From positions 1 to 64,000 of the forward strand of contig CALWCA010000007.1 of assembly GCA_944376235.1 (NCBI GenBank): 64,000 nucleotides of DNA, in the 5' to 3' direction. Below the pieces are notes generated by a model. The model was given only the letters and a program-made list of their open reading frames with translations. It ran no database searches and was not told the DNA's origin. This DNA is from an uncultured Clostridia bacterium. GTDB taxonomy: Bacteria; Bacillota; Clostridia; Oscillospirales; Feifaniaceae. The number at the start of each line of letters is the position of its first letter. The stretch's first letter is position 1. Below are positions 34,024-44,232 of this stretch, piece after piece. A program made the translations under genes and the position numbers.

Positions 34024-34713
34024 TTACTCTTTCATGACCAGCTTGTAGCCCAGCCCCCACACGGTTTGGATACAGTCGCCATAGTCGCCCAGCAGCTTGC
34101 GCAGACGCTTGACGTGGCTGTCCACCGTGCGGTAATCGTTGATGTCGGATTCGCTCCACACCTTTTCGATGAGCGCCTCGCGCGAGAAGGCCCGCCCGGG
34201 GTTGCACAGCAGGAAATACAGCAGCTCGTATTCCTTGCGCTTGAGCACAAGCGGCACCCCGTTGAGCGAAATCTCACGCCGGTCGGTGTTGACCGAGAGC
34301 GCCCCGAAGGTCAGGTCGCTGATGACCTTGCTGTCAGGCTTGTAGGTGCGGGTGATGAGGGCCTGAACGCGCGCCTCGAGCTCCTTGAGAGAGAAGGGCT
34401 TGCTCAGGTAGTCGTCGCAGCCGCCCGAGAAGGCCTCGAGCTTGTCGCGCTCCTCCGACAGCGCCGTGAGCATGATGATGGGCACGTTGGAGTGGGAGCG
34501 CAGGCTGCGCAGCACCTCGTAGCCGTCCTTGACCGGCATCATGACGTCGAGAATGGCCAGATTGACAATGTTGTTCTCAAAAAGCTCCAGGGCCTGCGCT
34601 CCGTCAAAGGCCTGAAGGCATTTGTAGCCCTGGGAGTTGAAATAAAAGGTGATGCCGTTGTTGAGGTCGACATCATCCTCGGCAATGAGGATGCGCCAGG
34701 CAGTCTGAACCAT
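34024..34713 (-). CDS. OmpR/PhoB-family response regulator
   Basis: A 229-residue two-domain regulator. The receiver has the acidic pair E-D-D at 12-14, the phosphoacceptor Asp56 in L-A-I-L-D-V-M-M-P, the conserved T in M-L-T-A and the K in S-K-P-F. The C-terminal winged helix (about 130-229) shows L-T-x-K/R-E-Y-E-L-L-type and V-W-G-L-G-Y-K patterns. ATG 34713 follows GGAGGC. It is the promoter-proximal gene of the pair, and a strong intrinsic terminator follows it. Confidence 0.95.
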   Translation of the reverse strand: MVQTAWRILIAEDDVDLNNGITFYFNSQGYKCLQAFDGAQALELFENNIVNLAILDVMMPVKDGYEVLRSLRSHSNVPIIMLTALSEERDKLEAFSGGCDDYLSKPFSLKELEARVQALITRTYKPDSKVISDLTFGALSVNTDRREISLNGVPLVLKRKEYELLYFLLCNPGRAFSREALIEKVWSESDINDYRTVDSHVKRLRKLLGDYGDCIQTVWGLGYKLVMKE

Positions 34714-34774
34714 GAGAAGCCTCCTTTTGTCAGTTCGTGATGGATACAGGCGCCCGTGGCGGGCGCGAAGGGGG

Positions 34775-35422
34775 TTATTTTGTGCCCTTTTCCTTGAGAT
34801 CGGGACGCAGCCGCAGGGCGATGGTGGTGATGAGCTCCACACAGCCGTCGATGCCCAGACGCTGGCTGTCAAGCGCCAGATGATAGTTCGAAACGGCGCT
34901 CCACTTTTTGCCCGAGACATAGTTGTAGTAGTTGGAGCGGCGCTTGTCGGTCTTGAGGATGACCTCCTCCACCTCGTCGCGGTCGCCCTTGACGCCGTAT
35001 TCCTCGGAGGCGCGGCGGATGCGCTCCTCCAGGTCGGCATGCACAAAGATGTTGAAGCAGTCGGCCTGGTTGGCCAGGATGTCGTCGGCAGCGCGGCCGA
35101 CGATGACGCAGCTCGATTCGTCCGCCAGGCGCTTGATGGTGTCGGCCTGGATGGCGTTGACCCTGTCGCTGAGGGAGAAGTAGTTGGTGTCGGCAAGAGC
35201 GGTGGGAGTAAAGGTTCCAACGGCAAGCGAATATAGGAAGCTGGGCGTGACGCGTTCTTCCATTTCCTCAAAGATTTTTGCGTCCAGCCCGGTCTCCTTG
35301 ACCGAAGCCGTGATAATCTCCTTATCGTAAAAGGGCACGCCCAGCTTCTGAGCCACCTGACGGCCCACTTCACGGCCGCCACTGCCATATTGTCTTCCAA
35401 TGGTGATTACAAAATTTTTCAT
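34775..35422 (-). CDS. Cytidylate kinase-like family protein
   Basis: A 215-residue P-loop protein of the AAA/cytidylate-kinase-2 type common in gut Clostridia. The N-terminal P-loop is I-T-I-G-R-Q-Y-G-S-G-G-R-E, followed by V-P-F-Y-D-K-E-I-I and C-V-I-V-G-R-A-A-D. An R-R-A-S-E-E-Y-G segment fits a lid region. These proteins are usually separate from the true CMP kinase and their substrate is not established. It precedes the response regulator on the same strand by 61 bases, so it may be co-transcribed. Confidence 0.85.
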   Translation of the reverse strand: MKNFVITIGRQYGSGGREVGRQVAQKLGVPFYDKEIITASVKETGLDAKIFEEMEERVTPSFLYSLAVGTFTPTALADTNYFSLSDRVNAIQADTIKRLADESSCVIVGRAADDILANQADCFNIFVHADLEERIRRASEEYGVKGDRDEVEEVILKTDKRRSNYYNYVSGKKWSAVSNYHLALDSQRLGIDGCVELITTIALRLRPDLKEKGTK

Positions 35423-35678
35423 GCTAAAAACCGCCTTTCAGGAAATCTCGCTTTATTTTTATCATTAGAATTTACAAAAAAGTTTATTCATCCTCCATCC
35501 GGCAGGCAAGAGAGGCTGTCCGGCAGCGCCCAAACGGTCACTGTGCACAAAAGATTCCGTCCGGAAGAGCCCCCGGCCAGATGCGCACCGCCCCGGAAAA
35601 AGCCCTGCCGCAAGGGACATCAGCCAGACGGAAAAAAGAGGCCAGGCCGCAAGCTACCCTGCCGGGCCTGCCAAAGGG

Positions 35679-36806
35679 TCAGGAATCAAAGGAAAGGCTG
35701 CTCTCGTTTTGCCGGTAGGCCGCCATGACCAGCCCGATGGCGAGCCAGCAGGAAATCATGGAAGAGCCTCCGTAGCTGAAGAAGGGCAGCGTGATGCCCA
35801 CAACAGGCAGCAGAGCCAGGCACATGCCGATGTTTTCAAAAATCTGGGCAAAGAACATGCCGAACACCCCCATGCAGACAAGACAGCAAATGTCGTTGTG
35901 CGAGGAGGTTGCAATGCGCAGGATGCGCAGCAGCAAAAAGAGCAGCAGCAGCAAAACCAGCATGCTTCCGACAAAGCCAAATTCCTCGCCCGCCGTGGCA
36001 TATAGGAAGTCGGTCTCGCGCTCGGGGATCAGGCTGATCTGAGTGCCGTTGAGAAAGCCCTTGCCGAAAAACTGGCCGCTGCCGATGGCGATTTTGCTTT
36101 GAAGGGCCTGAAACCCGTAGTTCGTGGGGTCGAGCTCGGGGCGAAAGCCATAGAGAATGCGGTCGCGCATATAGCCCGAGAGCAGGTGCTCCCAGGCAAA
36201 GGGGGCGGCCAGCACGACGGCGACAAGGCCTCCTGCGAAAAACCTCCAATCGAGCCCCGCGCAAAAGAGCATGAGCGCCGTGATGAAGAAAAAGACCAGG
36301 GTGGTCCCCATATCGCCCTGCAGCACCATAAGAAGCAGAAGACCGCCGGCCACGGCGGCAAGGTAGAGCAGGGAGGAGAGCCGGTTGATGGAGCCCTTGA
36401 CCTTGTCGAGCGCCTTGGCAAAGACGAGGATATAGGCCAGCTTGACAAACTCCGTGGGCTGGACGCTGACAGGGCCCAGGTAAATCCAGTTGCGGTTGCT
36501 GTCGCCGGTCGGGCCCTTGCCAAACAGGATGGTGATGACAATGGCGCCCGCCGCAAGGGCGTAGAGGAAGGGCCAAAGGTCGGTCAGCAGGTCAAGGTCA
36601 AACATGGCGACGACAAACATGCAGCCAAAGCCCAGCCCGAGGGCGATGGCCTGCACGAAAAAAGAGCGCGACAGCAGGGCTGACGAGCTTGCGGTGGCCG
36701 CCAGCACGAGAAGAAGGCCATAGCAGGAGCAGGCAAGCGCCGTCAGCAGCAAAACGATGTCCATGCGGCGAAAAAAGGCCTTTGATTGTCGCATGAGATT
36801 GTCCAT
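35679..36806 (-). CDS. rodA: FtsW/RodA/SpoVE-family glycosyltransferase, RodA type
   Basis: A 375-residue integral membrane SEDS protein with about 10 helices that polymerises lipid II with a class B penicillin-binding protein. Motifs include G-P-V-S-V-Q-P-T-E-F-V-K-L, L-Q-G-D-M-G-T-T-L-V, Q-S-K-I-A-I-G-S-G-Q-F-F-G-K-G and L-P-F-F-S-Y-G-G-S-S-M. ATG 36806 follows GCAAGGAGG; the longer frame upstream adds non-homologous residues. An extended -10 (TGG-TATAAT) lies about 60 bases upstream on this strand. It stands alone, without mreBCD or pbp2 nearby. SpoVE or FtsW is less likely from the short ends. Confidence 0.9.
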   Translation of the reverse strand: MDNLMRQSKAFFRRMDIVLLLTALACSCYGLLLVLAATASSSALLSRSFFVQAIALGLGFGCMFVVAMFDLDLLTDLWPFLYALAAGAIVITILFGKGPTGDSNRNWIYLGPVSVQPTEFVKLAYILVFAKALDKVKGSINRLSSLLYLAAVAGGLLLLMVLQGDMGTTLVFFFITALMLFCAGLDWRFFAGGLVAVVLAAPFAWEHLLSGYMRDRILYGFRPELDPTNYGFQALQSKIAIGSGQFFGKGFLNGTQISLIPERETDFLYATAGEEFGFVGSMLVLLLLLFLLLRILRIATSSHNDICCLVCMGVFGMFFAQIFENIGMCLALLPVVGITLPFFSYGGSSMISCWLAIGLVMAAYRQNESSLSFDS

Positions 36807-36937
36807 GAGTCCTCCTTGCAGGGAAGCAAAGCAAAGAAAAACAAGCCCACAAATTGATTTTATTATACCACAACGCATGGCGGCGGGGGAAGGGATTTGC
36901 GGCAAAAAAGTCGCAGGAAAAGTCACCAGAAAAAGAG

Positions 36938-36967
36938 TTGTTTTGAAGTCGGTTTTTGTGATATGAT
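36938..36967 (+). promoter_or_regulatory. Promoter for fhs
   Basis: TTGTTT (36938-36943), an 18-base spacer and an extended -10, TGA-TATGAT (36959-36967), 64 bases before the chosen start. Confidence 0.7.
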
Positions 36968-37030
36968 AACGGAGATAAAAAGGAGACGGTATGCGCGGCA
37001 TACGACGATACGGAAAGGATGGTTTCCCGC

Positions 37031-38701
37031 ATGAAAACCGATGTGGAAATTGCACGGGAGGCGCCACTGAAGCCTATTTCCGAGGTGGGCAACGAGCTGG
37101 GCCTTTTTGAAAGCGAGCTGGAATACTACGGGCCGTACAAGGCCAAAATCACGGATGCCGCCTTTGAGCGCCTGCGTGGGGAAAAGGACGGAAAGCTGAT
37201 TTTGGTGACGGCCGTCAACCCCACGCCGGCGGGCGAGGGGAAAACGACCGTGACGGTGGGGCTGGGCGAGGCGTTTGGACGCCTGGAGCAGCGCGCCGTC
37301 ATTGCGCTGCGCGAGCCGTCGCTGGGACCGGTGTTTGGGGTCAAGGGCGGTGCGGCAGGCGGCGGATATGCACAGGTGGCCCCGATGGAGGACATCAACT
37401 TGCACTTCACGGGAGACATGCACGCCGTCACCTCGGCCAACAACCTGCTGTGCGCGGCGCTTGACAACCATCTGTTTCAGGGCAACGAGCTGAGGATCGA
37501 CCCCTCGTCCATCCTTGTCAGACGGGCCATGGACATGAACGAGCGCGCGCTGCGCAAAATTGTCATCGGCCTTGGGGGGAAAACGGGCGGCGTGCCGCGC
37601 GAGGACGGTTTTATGATTTCGGTGGCAAGCGAGGTCATGGCCGTTTTGTGCCTGGCCGACGACCTCGACGACCTCAAACGCCGTCTGGGGGACATCCTCG
37701 TGGCCTACGATGTGGAAAAGCGCCCCGTCTACGCCAGGAATCTCAAGGTGGAGGGCGCCATGGCGGCGCTTTTGAAGGACGCCATCAAGCCCAACCTGAT
37801 TCAGACGCTGGAAAACACGCCCTGCATCATGCACGGCGGCCCCTTTGCCAACATCGCCCACGGCTGCAACTCGGTGCGCGCCACAAGGCTGGCGCTCAAG
37901 CTGGCAGACTATGTCGTGACCGAGGCGGGCTTTGGCGCAGACCTGGGCGCCGAGAAGTTTTTTGACATCAAGTGCCGCATGGCGGGGCTCAAGCCCTCGG
38001 CCGTGGTGCTGGTCACAACGGTCAAGGCCCTCAAGTACAACGGGGGCGTCAAAAAGGAAGACCTGGCGCAGGAGAACATTTTTGCGCTGGGCGTCGGGGC
38101 GGTCAACCTCGAGCGGCATGTGCGAAATCTCATGAAGTATCAGGTGCCGGTGGTGGTGGCCATCAACCGCTTTGCCACCGACACGCCCGACGAGCTGGGC
38201 TTTTTGGCAGGCTACTGCGACTCCATCGGGGCGGCGTGGGAGTTTGTGAACTGCTACGAGAAAGGCGGCGAGGGCGCCGTGGCGCTGACCCGTCAGCTCA
38301 TGGAAATCCTCTCGTGGAACGAGAGCCGCTTTGCGCCCCTGTATGATTTGGAGCTGCCCATCGAGCAAAAAATCGAGACCATCGCCACCGAGATTTACGG
38401 GGCGCAAGGGGTGGATTTTGACCCTGCGGCCAAAACGTCGATGCGCCGCATCGAAAAGCTCGGACGCGCCAATCTGCCCATCTGCATCGCAAAAACGCAG
38501 TATTCGCTGTCGGACGATCCCAAAAAGCTGGGGGCGCCCGAGGGCTTTCGCCTGCGGGTGAGGGACGTCACCCTCTCCAACGGCGCCGGCTTCATCGTGG
38601 CGCTGGCCGGAGACATCATGACCATGCCGGGGCTCTCGAGGCAGCCGGCGCTTGAGCGCATCGACGTGGAGCAAAACGGCTCGGTCACGGGGATTTTCTA
38701 A
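37031..38701 (+). CDS. fhs: Formate-tetrahydrofolate ligase
   Basis: A 556-residue enzyme making 10-formyl-tetrahydrofolate from formate, ATP and THF; it feeds purine synthesis and, in acetogens, the methyl branch of CO2 fixation. The nucleotide loop is [15 protein letters not shown]. Other hallmarks are [30 protein letters not shown] and [13 protein letters not shown]. The family start M-K-T-D-V-E-I-A matches ATG 37031, not ATG 37019. It has its own promoter, and no other C1 genes are beside it. Confidence 0.98.
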   Translation: MKTDVEIAREAPLKPISEVGNELGLFESELEYYGPYKAKITDAAFERLRGEKDGKLILVTAVNPTPAGEGKTTVTVGLGEAFGRLEQRAVIALREPSLGPVFGVKGGAAGGGYAQVAPMEDINLHFTGDMHAVTSANNLLCAALDNHLFQGNELRIDPSSILVRRAMDMNERALRKIVIGLGGKTGGVPREDGFMISVASEVMAVLCLADDLDDLKRRLGDILVAYDVEKRPVYARNLKVEGAMAALLKDAIKPNLIQTLENTPCIMHGGPFANIAHGCNSVRATRLALKLADYVVTEAGFGADLGAEKFFDIKCRMAGLKPSAVVLVTTVKALKYNGGVKKEDLAQENIFALGVGAVNLERHVRNLMKYQVPVVVAINRFATDTPDELGFLAGYCDSIGAAWEFVNCYEKGGEGAVALTRQLMEILSWNESRFAPLYDLELPIEQKIETIATEIYGAQGVDFDPAAKTSMRRIEKLGRANLPICIAKTQYSLSDDPKKLGAPEGFRLRVRDVTLSNGAGFIVALAGDIMTMPGLSRQPALERIDVEQNGSVTGIF

Positions 38702-38829
38702 GAGGGAAAAGGCTCTTTTCCCTCAAAAAACGCATCGGCCAATTGATTCCTTGCCCCCAAAAAGGGGCCTAAGGGGAAAAATAAAAAAAGGACGCATTGG
38801 ACGGGAAACGAGAAGGTGAAAAAAGCGGC

Positions 38830-39264
38830 ATGGAAGTCAGAGAGTTTGTCACCCACAGTGTGGAGGAGACCGAGGCGCTGGGGCGCGCGTTTGCAAAGGA
38901 GCTGCGCCCGGGCGACGTGGTGGCGCTGCGCGGGACGCTGGGGGCGGGAAAGACTGCCTTTGTGCGGGGAATTGCCGCGCAGCTTGCGCCGCAGGCCTCG
39001 GTTTCCAGCCCCACCTTTGCCATCATGAACGAGTACAGGGGAGAGGTGCCGCTCTTTCACTTTGACCTCTACCGCATCGGAGACCCCGAAGAGCTCGACG
39101 GCATCGGCTTTGAGGAATTTTTTGAAAAGCCCGGCGTCATGCTCATCGAATGGAGCGAGCGGGTCCAGCAGCTGCTGCCGCCGCACACCATCGTGGTCAC
39201 GCTGCAAAACCCGGGGTTCGATGATACGCGCCGCATCACGGTGGAAGGGGGGCGGCCGTCATGA
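38830..39264 (+). CDS. tsaE: tRNA threonylcarbamoyladenosine biosynthesis ATPase TsaE
   Basis: A 144-residue P-loop ATPase that, with TsaB and TsaD, makes t6A37 in tRNA. Walker A is G-T-L-G-A-G-K-T-A-F. V-S-S-P-T-F-A-I-M-N-E-Y and F-H-F-D-L-Y-R follow, and L-I-E-W-S-E-R lies near the end. ATG 38830 follows GAGAAGGTG and gives normal family length; a TTG at 38797 is possible. It overlaps tsaB by four bases. tsaD is not in the window. Confidence 0.95.
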   Translation: MEVREFVTHSVEETEALGRAFAKELRPGDVVALRGTLGAGKTAFVRGIAAQLAPQASVSSPTFAIMNEYRGEVPLFHFDLYRIGDPEELDGIGFEEFFEKPGVMLIEWSERVQQLLPPHTIVVTLQNPGFDDTRRITVEGGRPS

Positions 39265-39983
39265 TGATTCTGGCCGTGGACGCCACAGGGGGAGCGGCAA
39301 GCTGCGCCCTGGCGCAGGAGGATGTGCTGCTGGCCGAGAGCTATCTCAACATCGGCTACACCCACAGCGAGACGCTGCTGCCCCTGATCGAGGGGATGCT
39401 GCACTCCGCCCGCCGCACCCTGGAGCAGGTTGACCGACTGGCCGTCACGGTGGGGCCGGGCTCCTTCACCGGCATCCGAATCGGGCTTGCAACCGTAAAG
39501 GGGCTTGCCTTTGCACGAGGGATCCCCTGCGTGCCGGTGTCGGCGCTGGAGGCCATGGCGGTGCTGTGTCCGCCCGTGGAAGGAGTGCTGTGTCCCGCCA
39601 TGGACGCCAGGCGCAGCCAGGTTTACAACGCCCTGTTTGCCTGGCAGGAGGGCGCCCTGCGGCGGCTGACGCCGGACAGGGCGCTGTCGGTGCAGGAGCT
39701 GGCCTGCGAGCTGGGGGAGCGGGGCCTTCCCGTCTGGCTGACGGGGGACGGGGCCCTGCTGTGTGCCGGCGAGCTGCGGCAGCGCGGGGTGTGCGTCAGG
39801 CTGGCGCCGGAGCACATGCGCTGCCAGAGGGCGCTGGGAGCGGCGCTGCTGGCCCGGGAGGCCGAGCCGGTGGACGCGCAGCAGATCAAGCCGATCTATT
39901 TGCGGCTGCCGCAGGCCGAGCGTGAGAGGCTGGAACGAGGAGAGGTGGCCTTTCACCCCGCCGCGCGGGATATTTTGCTGTAG
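39261..39983 (+). CDS. tsaB: tRNA threonylcarbamoyladenosine biosynthesis protein TsaB
   Basis: A 240-residue inactive ASKHA-fold partner of TsaD. The N-terminal I-L-A-V-D-A-T-G-G-A-A-S-C-A and the V-G-P-G-S-F-T-G-I-R-I-G-L-A-T-V-K-G-L-A block are diagnostic. It starts at an ATGATG overlapping the tsaE stop. The frequent third gene rimI is missing here; instead 123 bases of spacer lead to rpiB. Confidence 0.95.
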   Translation: MMILAVDATGGAASCALAQEDVLLAESYLNIGYTHSETLLPLIEGMLHSARRTLEQVDRLAVTVGPGSFTGIRIGLATVKGLAFARGIPCVPVSALEAMAVLCPPVEGVLCPAMDARRSQVYNALFAWQEGALRRLTPDRALSVQELACELGERGLPVWLTGDGALLCAGELRQRGVCVRLAPEHMRCQRALGAALLAREAEPVDAQQIKPIYLRLPQAERERLERGEVAFHPAARDILL

Positions 39984-40106
39984 CCGGCCGTCCGCCGGGG
40001 CGTGGGGCAGACGCACTGCAGCCCTGCGGGGACAAGGGGACGGAACAAGACGTCCCGCAGCCGGGGTGCGCTGGCGGGCATTTGAATTTGGGGAGGACTG
40101 GACTGT

Positions 40107-40541
40107 ATGAAAATTGCTGTGGGAAGTGACCATGCGGGCTATCAGCTCAAGCTGGCGGCCATCCGGCTGCTCATCGACAAGCGGCTTGACTTTGTTGACG
40201 TGGGCTGCAACTCCACCGACTCGTGCGACTACCCCGACTACGCTCAAAAGGCGGCGGAGCTTGTCGCAAGCGGGCAGTGTGACCTGGGGCTGCTCTTTTG
40301 CGGCACCGGCCTTGGCATGAGCATTGCGGCCAACAAGGTGCACGGTATCCGCGCCGCCGTGTGCTCCGACACCTTTTCGGCCCGTGCGGCGAGGGAGCAC
40401 AACGACGCCAACATCCTGTGCATCGGGGAGCGTGTCGTGGGGCAGGGGCTGGCCATGGAACTGATCGATGTTTTTCTTTGTGCAAAATTCCTGGGAGGAA
40501 AGCATCAGCGCAGGGTAGACAAGCTTATGGCAATCGAGTAA
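40107..40541 (+). CDS. rpiB: Ribose-5-phosphate isomerase B
   Basis: A 144-residue RpiB/LacAB-family isomerase of the pentose phosphate pathway. The pattern G-S-D-H-A-G-Y-Q-L-K, V-G-C-N-S-T-D-S-C-D-Y-P-D-Y and G-L-L-F-C-G-T-G-L-G-M-S-I-A-A-N-K is typical, including the active-site Cys in F-C-G-T-G. Length is normal. It is 62 bases ahead of upp on the same strand, suggesting a shared message that supplies ribose phosphate for PRPP-dependent salvage. Confidence 0.96.
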   Translation: MKIAVGSDHAGYQLKLAAIRLLIDKRLDFVDVGCNSTDSCDYPDYAQKAAELVASGQCDLGLLFCGTGLGMSIAANKVHGIRAAVCSDTFSARAAREHNDANILCIGERVVGQGLAMELIDVFLCAKFLGGKHQRRVDKLMAIE

Positions 40542-40597
40542 AATGGAGAACGGAAACGCAATTGGCTGAAGATAGAAATCTTGAGAAAGAGGAATGA

Positions 40598-41233
<636 letters not shown>

Positions 41234-41297
41234 CGCCTTTGCGAAGGCGGCAGACGCTGCGGCACGCGCAACGCCAAAATCAGAAAAACAACAAGAC

Positions 41298-41332
41298 AAA
41301 AGAGGTAAAGCAGTTTTGCTTTACCTCTTTTT
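41298..41332. terminator. Bidirectional terminator between upp and tmcAL
   Basis: AAAGAGGTAAAGCA (41298-41311) pairs perfectly with TGCTTTACCTCTTT (41316-41329) around GTTT. A runs on the left and T runs on the right serve both strands. Confidence 0.92.
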
Positions 41333-41451
41333 CGTGGAGTGAATGATTGGGCTTTTGCGGATTTCCCCGAGACGCAGTGGGATTTGAGCGGCCCTCCCCT
41401 GCTGCATGACGGTATGACGGCATGATGGATCAAAGGCTGCGGCGGGGCCTG

Positions 41452-42645
41452 TCACACGTCGGCAGAGGAGGGGCTGCTGTGCTGCCCCTTGAGATAGCGG
41501 GGAGAAGTCCGATACTCCATCCCGCAGGGCAGGGGGCGCTTTGCAAAGAGGGCGAAGAGGTCGGTCAGCCGGGCCTCCTCGCGCAGCAGGGCTTCCTGCT
41601 CCGAGGGCTTGACAACCAGGGGCGTCGGCCCCTCCTTGAGGCGGCGCAGCAGCATGCGGCCGGTGTCGTTGAAGGCCAGAACGCGCAGGAAGGAGGGAGC
41701 CTCGGTGCCGGGCAGGTCAAGGAAATGGCGCAGCACAATGCGCCGCACACGGCTTTTGGTATAACGGGTGGTGCAGGACTGTGAAAGAAGCTGCTCCAAA
41801 GACGTGCTGCGGGCCACGGCGTGCAGCAGCCTTGCGCACAGCTCCTCCGAGGCGTCCGGCAAACGCATCAGATGCTCCTTGTCTGCGGCGCGCAGCCGTG
41901 CCAGCAGCGCGCGCTCCATGGGAACTGCTGAAAACCCACCGGTAAGGCCGAGTTCCTTCATGTAAAGCTCGAAAACATTACACGGAACAGCGCTGCGCCA
42001 CAGGGCGTTATTTCCCTGCTGCCAGGCGTGGCGCAGGGCAAAAGCGGAGCAGGCGGGGGCGCCGCCGGAGGGATGGAGCTGCCCGTGGGGGTCTCCCACC
42101 CGTTTGACGGCAAGCGTCCGGATTGGGGCGTCTAAACGGATAAGCGCCTTGAGGTACTCCACGGCCAGGTTGTCGTTGGGGCGGCGCAGCAGGCTGCCGT
42201 CGCCGCCCAGCGCGCAGAGGGCCTGCTGGCGTGCGGCGGCGTAGGAGAGGCCTTTTTGAAGCTCTTTGCGCAGGGCGGGCTCGAAGCCCTCACTGCACAA
42301 AAGCCGGGCCGCCCGTTCGAGGGAGGGAAGCTCTCCGCTTTCGCTTCCGAAGCTCAGCATCTGTGCGCCGGCCGCCAGCAGGAGCTGGACGGCGCTGCGG
42401 GCAAAGCCCTCGGCCGACTGCAGCGCGCATCGGGAGGGAAGTTCGAGCACAAGGTCGGCCCCGCACAGCACGGCGGCCTGCGCGCGCGTCCACTTGGTGA
42501 GCATCGCCGGCTCGGCTCGCTGCACGAAATGCCCGCTCATGACACAGACAATGGCCTGCGCCCCGGCCTGACGCGTGGCGCGCAGGTGGTGAGCATGGCC
42601 GGTGTGAAAAGGGTTGTATTCGCAGACGACGCCGGCGACCAGCAT
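41452..42645 (-). CDS. tmcAL: tRNA(Met) cytidine acetate ligase (YlbM/TmcAL family)
   Basis: A 397-residue nucleotidyltransferase-like protein. In Bacillus this family acetylates C34 of elongator tRNA-Met from acetate and ATP. N-terminal G-V-V-C-E-Y-N-P-F-H-T-G-H and M-S-G-H-F-V-Q-R-A-E-P-A are diagnostic, and R-P-N-D-N-L-A-V-E-Y-L-K-A follows. ATG 42645 follows AAAGGAGAAGG. It is divergent from acetate kinase, a neighbour that shares the acetate substrate pool; this arrangement recurs in Clostridia. Confidence 0.93.
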   Translation of the reverse strand: MLVAGVVCEYNPFHTGHAHHLRATRQAGAQAIVCVMSGHFVQRAEPAMLTKWTRAQAAVLCGADLVLELPSRCALQSAEGFARSAVQLLLAAGAQMLSFGSESGELPSLERAARLLCSEGFEPALRKELQKGLSYAAARQQALCALGGDGSLLRRPNDNLAVEYLKALIRLDAPIRTLAVKRVGDPHGQLHPSGGAPACSAFALRHAWQQGNNALWRSAVPCNVFELYMKELGLTGGFSAVPMERALLARLRAADKEHLMRLPDASEELCARLLHAVARSTSLEQLLSQSCTTRYTKSRVRRIVLRHFLDLPGTEAPSFLRVLAFNDTGRMLLRRLKEGPTPLVVKPSEQEALLREEARLTDLFALFAKRPLPCGMEYRTSPRYLKGQHSSPSSADV

Positions 42646-42698
42646 GGCCTTCTCCTTTCTTTTTATCCCTCCTTGCCGGCCTCTTTGAAAATTAAGAG

Positions 42699-42727
42699 TT
42701 GCGCGGCGGGGAAATGTTTTATATAAT
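42699..42727 (+). promoter_or_regulatory. Promoter for ackA
   Basis: TTGCGC (42699-42704), a 17-base spacer and a perfect TATAAT (42722-42727), in the divergent tmcAL-ackA spacer. Confidence 0.75.
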
Positions 42728-42831
42728 ACAAGTTGGGAGCTTGGCCTCTTTGAAGAAATCAAAACGGCCCTTGCTCCGGTTTTCTGCAACAGCCATTATA
42801 TCAAACAAAAAACCATTTGTGGAGGGATAAT

Positions 42832-44028
42832 ATGAAAATTCTTGTCATCAATGCGGGCAGCTCTTCCCTGAAGTATCAGTTGATTGAAACCGATACCAAC
42901 GAAGTGCTGGCCAAGGGCCTTTGCGAGCGCATCGGCATCGACGGGAAGCTCAATCACAAGACCGCCAAGGGCGAGCTCAAGGGCGCCGACGTGCCCATGA
43001 AGAACCATGCCGACGCCATCAAGGCCGTCATTGAGAGCATCACGAGTCCCGAATACGGCTGCATTTCCTCGCTGTCCGAGATTGACGCGGTGGGCCACCG
43101 TGTTGTCCACGGCTCCGAGACCTTCTCGGGCTCGGTCAGGATTACCGACGCCGTGATGAAGTCTCTCGACGAGTGCTCGGAGCTTGCCCCCCTGCACAAT
43201 CCTCCGAACATCGTGGGCATCAATGCCTGCAAGGAAGTGATGGGAGAATCCATCCCGCAGGTCGGCGTGTTCGACACCGCCTTTCATCAGACCATGCCCA
43301 AAAAGGCCTATCTGTATGGCCTGCCCTATGAGTACTATGAGAAGTACAAGGTGCGTAAATTCGGCTTCCACGGCACCTCGCACCGTTATGTGAGCGCCCG
43401 TGCTGCCGCAATGCTTGGAAAAGATCCCTCCGAGCTCAAGATTATCACCTGCCACCTTGGCAACGGTTCCTCCATCGCGGCGGTCGACGGCGGCGTGTCG
43501 GTTGACACCACCATGGGCTTTACGCCTCTGGAGGGCCTTGTGATGGGCACCCGCAGCGGCTCGATGGATCCCGCCATCGTCACCTTCCTGATGGAAAAGG
43601 AAGGGCTTGACACGGCGGGCGTCAACAACGTGCTCAACAAGAAGTCGGGCGTTTTGGGCGTCTCCGGCGTCTCTTCCGACTTCCGTGACCTCGAGGCTGC
43701 CTTTGCCGAGGGCAACGAGCGTGCCGGCCTTGCCATTGAGATGTTTGCCTATCAGGTCAAGAAGTACATCGGCTCCTTTGCCGCCGCCATGGGCGGGGTG
43801 GATGCCGTTGTTTTCACGGCCGGTGTGGGTGAGAACAGCGCCTCGATGCGCGCCAAGTGCGTGGAGGGGCTTGAGTTCATGGGCATCAAGATTGACCCCG
43901 AGAAGAACAACACCCGTGGCAAGGAAGCTGACATTTCCACTGACGATGCCAGGGTGAGAACGCTGGTCATCCCCACCAACGAAGAGCTGATGATCGCGCT
44001 TGATACCAAGGAAATTATCGGAAAGTAA
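42832..44028 (+). CDS. ackA: Acetate kinase
   Basis: A 398-residue ASKHA kinase interconverting acetyl phosphate plus ADP with acetate plus [45 protein letters not shown] and F-T-A-G-V-G-E-N-S are all present. ATG 42832 follows GGAGGGATAA. The usual partner pta is not adjacent. Codon use looks strongly biased, as for a highly expressed fermentation gene. It is followed by a clear terminator. Confidence 0.98.
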   Translation: MKILVINAGSSSLKYQLIETDTNEVLAKGLCERIGIDGKLNHKTAKGELKGADVPMKNHADAIKAVIESITSPEYGCISSLSEIDAVGHRVVHGSETFSGSVRITDAVMKSLDECSELAPLHNPPNIVGINACKEVMGESIPQVGVFDTAFHQTMPKKAYLYGLPYEYYEKYKVRKFGFHGTSHRYVSARAAAMLGKDPSELKIITCHLGNGSSIAAVDGGVSVDTTMGFTPLEGLVMGTRSGSMDPAIVTFLMEKEGLDTAGVNNVLNKKSGVLGVSGVSSDFRDLEAAFAEGNERAGLAIEMFAYQVKKYIGSFAAAMGGVDAVVFTAGVGENSASMRAKCVEGLEFMGIKIDPEKNNTRGKEADISTDDARVRTLVIPTNEELMIALDTKEIIGK

Positions 44029-44131
44029 GAAAAGGAAACCGTTGACGGGCAGGGGAGAGCAGCCGGAGAATGCGCCGGATCGGCAGGCAGCTCCCTTTGG
44101 AAAACGTCCGCAGGGAAAACGGGGCTTTGAT

Positions 44132-44174
44132 GGCGCAGGACGGGCTTTGCGGCCTGTCCTGCGCCTGCTTTTTT
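44132..44174 (+). terminator. Intrinsic terminator after ackA
   Basis: A 14-bp stem (44132-44145 with 44152-44165, one G-U pair) is followed by TGC and six T residues. Confidence 0.9.
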
Positions 44175-44232
44175 AGAAGGCCCGCAGGCGTTTGGTTAGG
44201 AAAACGACAGGAAAGCAAAAGGAGGGGCTGCC

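Noticed and set aside
36900-37030. Tetrahydrofolate riboswitch ahead of fhs
   Set aside because: None of the conserved THF aptamer segments are recognisable; the interval holds only a promoter and a short leader.
44029-44232. Second cobalamin riboswitch ahead of the 44 kb lipoprotein
   Set aside because: No B12-box-like or AAGTCAG sequence; the interval is the ackA terminator plus a short leader.
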